Origin: Chloroflexota bacterium
Lineage (GTDB): Bacteria; Chloroflexota; Dehalococcoidia; GIF9; UBA5629
DNA: 6,672 bases
Reading direction: 5' to 3'
Assembly (NCBI GenBank): GCA_020354105.1
Contig: CP070642.1
Location: forward strand, 309,871 to 316,542
Of the stretch, positions 5,641 to 6,672 are shown one piece after another. The position numbers were made by a program, and so were the translations under genes. Below the pieces are notes generated by a model. That model was not told the origin of the DNA, did not search any database, and was given only the letters and a program-made list of their open reading frames with translations. Positions within the stretch are counted from its first letter, which is position 1. The number at the start of each line of letters is the position of its first letter.

Positions 5641-5692
5641 TTGCTTTCTGTGCCGATATCTATTTTAAAAAGACGTATTATGGAGGCTGCAT

Positions 5693-6160
5693 ATGAATAG
5701 CAGGAATAAGAGCTATCGATTAGTAGTTTGTCTTACTATAGCTTTAAGTTTGGTCGCTGTATCGCTTGTGGGCTGTGGAGAAAAGGAACCTACCATAAGC
5801 GAGGTTGTAATGTCGATGGCTGTGGATGATAATGGTCGACCACTTGATAACACGACTGTTTTTACTCCAGACACTGGGGCACTTTTTTGCTCGTTTAAAC
5901 TATCTAATTTACCAGTCGGCAGCAGGTTAAAGGCGGAATTGATTTATATTGATGGTGAAGAAGTAGAAGAAACCGGGCCGAACTACGTGGTTTGGGAAAA
6001 TACCGGGACTATTGAACGTAAGGGCATAGGTTATTCATATACAGTGTTTACCCACCCTCCTATACCTGGCTATGAGTACCAGTGGCCGAGGGGAGACTAC
6101 AAGATAGTTCTATCGGTTGATGAGCAGGAAAAAGCCGTTGCATATTTCAAGGTGGAATAG
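5693..6160 (+). CDS. Small secreted lipoprotein of unknown function
   Basis: This 155-residue protein starts with a lipoprotein signal peptide: a basic N-terminus (NSRNKSYR), a hydrophobic stretch at 10-25 and a lipobox LVGC with C28 as the lipidated cysteine. It is therefore predicted to be anchored to the outer face of the membrane. The mature part (about 127 residues) has alternating hydrophobic and polar residues. It ends 'WPRGDYKIVLSVDEQEKAVAYFKVE', a pattern typical of an all-beta, immunoglobulin-like sandwich; 'GSRLKAELIYIDGEEV' looks like a paired strand. I recognise no catalytic motif. The ATG is fixed by GGAGG 6 nt upstream. It has its own strong promoter and is followed 50 nt later by a co-directional gene with no clear terminator between, so the two may be cotranscribed. 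No functional link to the divergent operon is evident beyond the shared promoter region. Confidence 0.85.
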   Translation: MNSRNKSYRLVVCLTIALSLVAVSLVGCGEKEPTISEVVMSMAVDDNGRPLDNTTVFTPDTGALFCSFKLSNLPVGSRLKAELIYIDGEEVEETGPNYVVWENTGTIERKGIGYSYTVFTHPPIPGYEYQWPRGDYKIVLSVDEQEKAVAYFKVE

Positions 6161-6210
6161 CGGTGTTTATTTCGGGTATGAACTAGTTCTGTAGCCTGAA
6201 AGGAATTAAC

Positions 6211-6672
6211 ATGGCAAGAGAGTCCAGCATTGTTTATTTTGATTCTCCCGGCACCGAGAACACAGGTGAGACGTTAAGATTAGCCAAAGTCAGAGCCGAG
6301 GAACTTGGCATAAAGACCATTGTGGTAGCTTCAACGATAGGTGATACCGGGGTCAAGACCGCAGAAGAATTCAACGGTTATAAGGTCATTGTGGTAACCC
6401 ATACTTCTGGTTTTACGGCACCGGGCGCTCAGGAGCTTACCGCAGAAAACAGGGGTAGAATAGAGAAGCTGGGAGCAGAGATTTTCACCGGTGCCCATGC
6501 CTTCGGTGGTATAGCTCATGCTGTGAGGAAAACTTTCAACACCCATGTCCTGGGTGATTTCATGGCTAATACCCTTCGCATGCTTGGTCAGGGCATGAAG
6601 GTAGCCATCGAGATAAGCATTATGGCTGCTGACGCCGGTCTTATAAGCCCTGGTGAAGAGGTCATAGCTATA
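6211..6672 (+). CDS. Stand-alone pyruvate-kinase C-terminal-like domain protein (3' end outside window)
   Basis: Open reading frame without stop to the window edge: 154 residues visible. The start has AAAGGA (6199-6204) 6 nt upstream. The sequence ('IVYFDSPGTENTGETLRLAK', 'ELGIKTIVVASTIGDTG', 'YKVIVVTHTSGFTAPGAQEL', 'GAEIFTGAHAFGGIAHAV') matches my recollection of small proteins that carry only the pyruvate kinase alpha/beta (C-terminal) domain, which in true pyruvate kinase binds allosteric effectors. No catalytic TIM barrel precedes it, so it is not a pyruvate kinase. The strand-loop-helix pattern with T/S/G-rich loops ('STIGDTG', 'THTSGF') suggests a phosphate or nucleotide ligand, which is inference. 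The family is usually about 190 residues, so perhaps 30-40 residues are missing. The biochemical role is unknown. Confidence 0.8.
   Translation, partial: MARESSIVYFDSPGTENTGETLRLAKVRAEELGIKTIVVASTIGDTGVKTAEEFNGYKVIVVTHTSGFTAPGAQELTAENRGRIEKLGAEIFTGAHAFGGIAHAVRKTFNTHVLGDFMANTLRMLGQGMKVAIEISIMAADAGLISPGEEVIAI

Noticed and set aside
6180..6189. Perfect palindrome GAACTAGTTC between the lipoprotein and the PK_C gene
   Set aside because: It is too short, with no loop and no T-tract, to be a terminator. An operator is possible, but a single 10-bp palindrome is not strong evidence.

Overview
The window is ordinary bacterial chromosome of moderate GC. It has good Shine-Dalgarno sites, sigma70-type promoters and a lipobox lipoprotein. 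The gene content (a lysine 2,3-aminomutase-type radical SAM enzyme, ATP-grasp ligases, a CBS-domain site-2 protease and a stand-alone pyruvate-kinase C-terminal-like protein) fits an anaerobic bacterium. A Chloroflexota/Dehalococcoidia-like source is my best guess. That is an impression from gene types, not a proven assignment.

Layout, left to right. At 1-73 (minus) is the first 24 codons of a small excisionase/MerR-type helix-turn-helix protein. It has a textbook promoter (TTGACA-17-TATTAT) and a perfect dyad over its -10 box. An AT-rich gene-free stretch follows, with three GTATTT elements exactly 10 bp apart. At 349-1470 (minus) is a membrane site-2 protease with two C-terminal CBS domains, apparently with its own promoter. 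At 1638-5452 (minus) is a tight four-gene operon, in transcription order: KamA-type lysine 2,3-aminomutase, ATP-grasp ligase A, ATP-grasp ligase B and a GNAT acetyltransferase. Genes overlap by 29 and 16 nt or are separated by 5 nt. At 5453-5692 is a divergent regulatory region. At 5693-6160 (plus) is a small lipoprotein, followed at 6211 by a pyruvate-kinase C-terminal-like protein that runs off the window.

The most interesting element is the four-gene operon. The aminomutase keeps the residues that bind lysine in characterised lysine 2,3-aminomutase, so beta-lysine is the predicted product. The two D-Ala-D-Ala-ligase-like ATP-grasp enzymes have lost signature residues of true Ddl and probably join other amino acids. 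The GNAT could acylate an amine of the product. Together they could make a small beta-lysine-containing, possibly N-acetylated peptide, perhaps a compatible solute, cell-envelope component or secondary metabolite. The order of steps and the product are inference. The aminomutase also lacks the structural zinc site and carries a duplicated acidic-proline motif (EEEEPPG) at its N-terminus.
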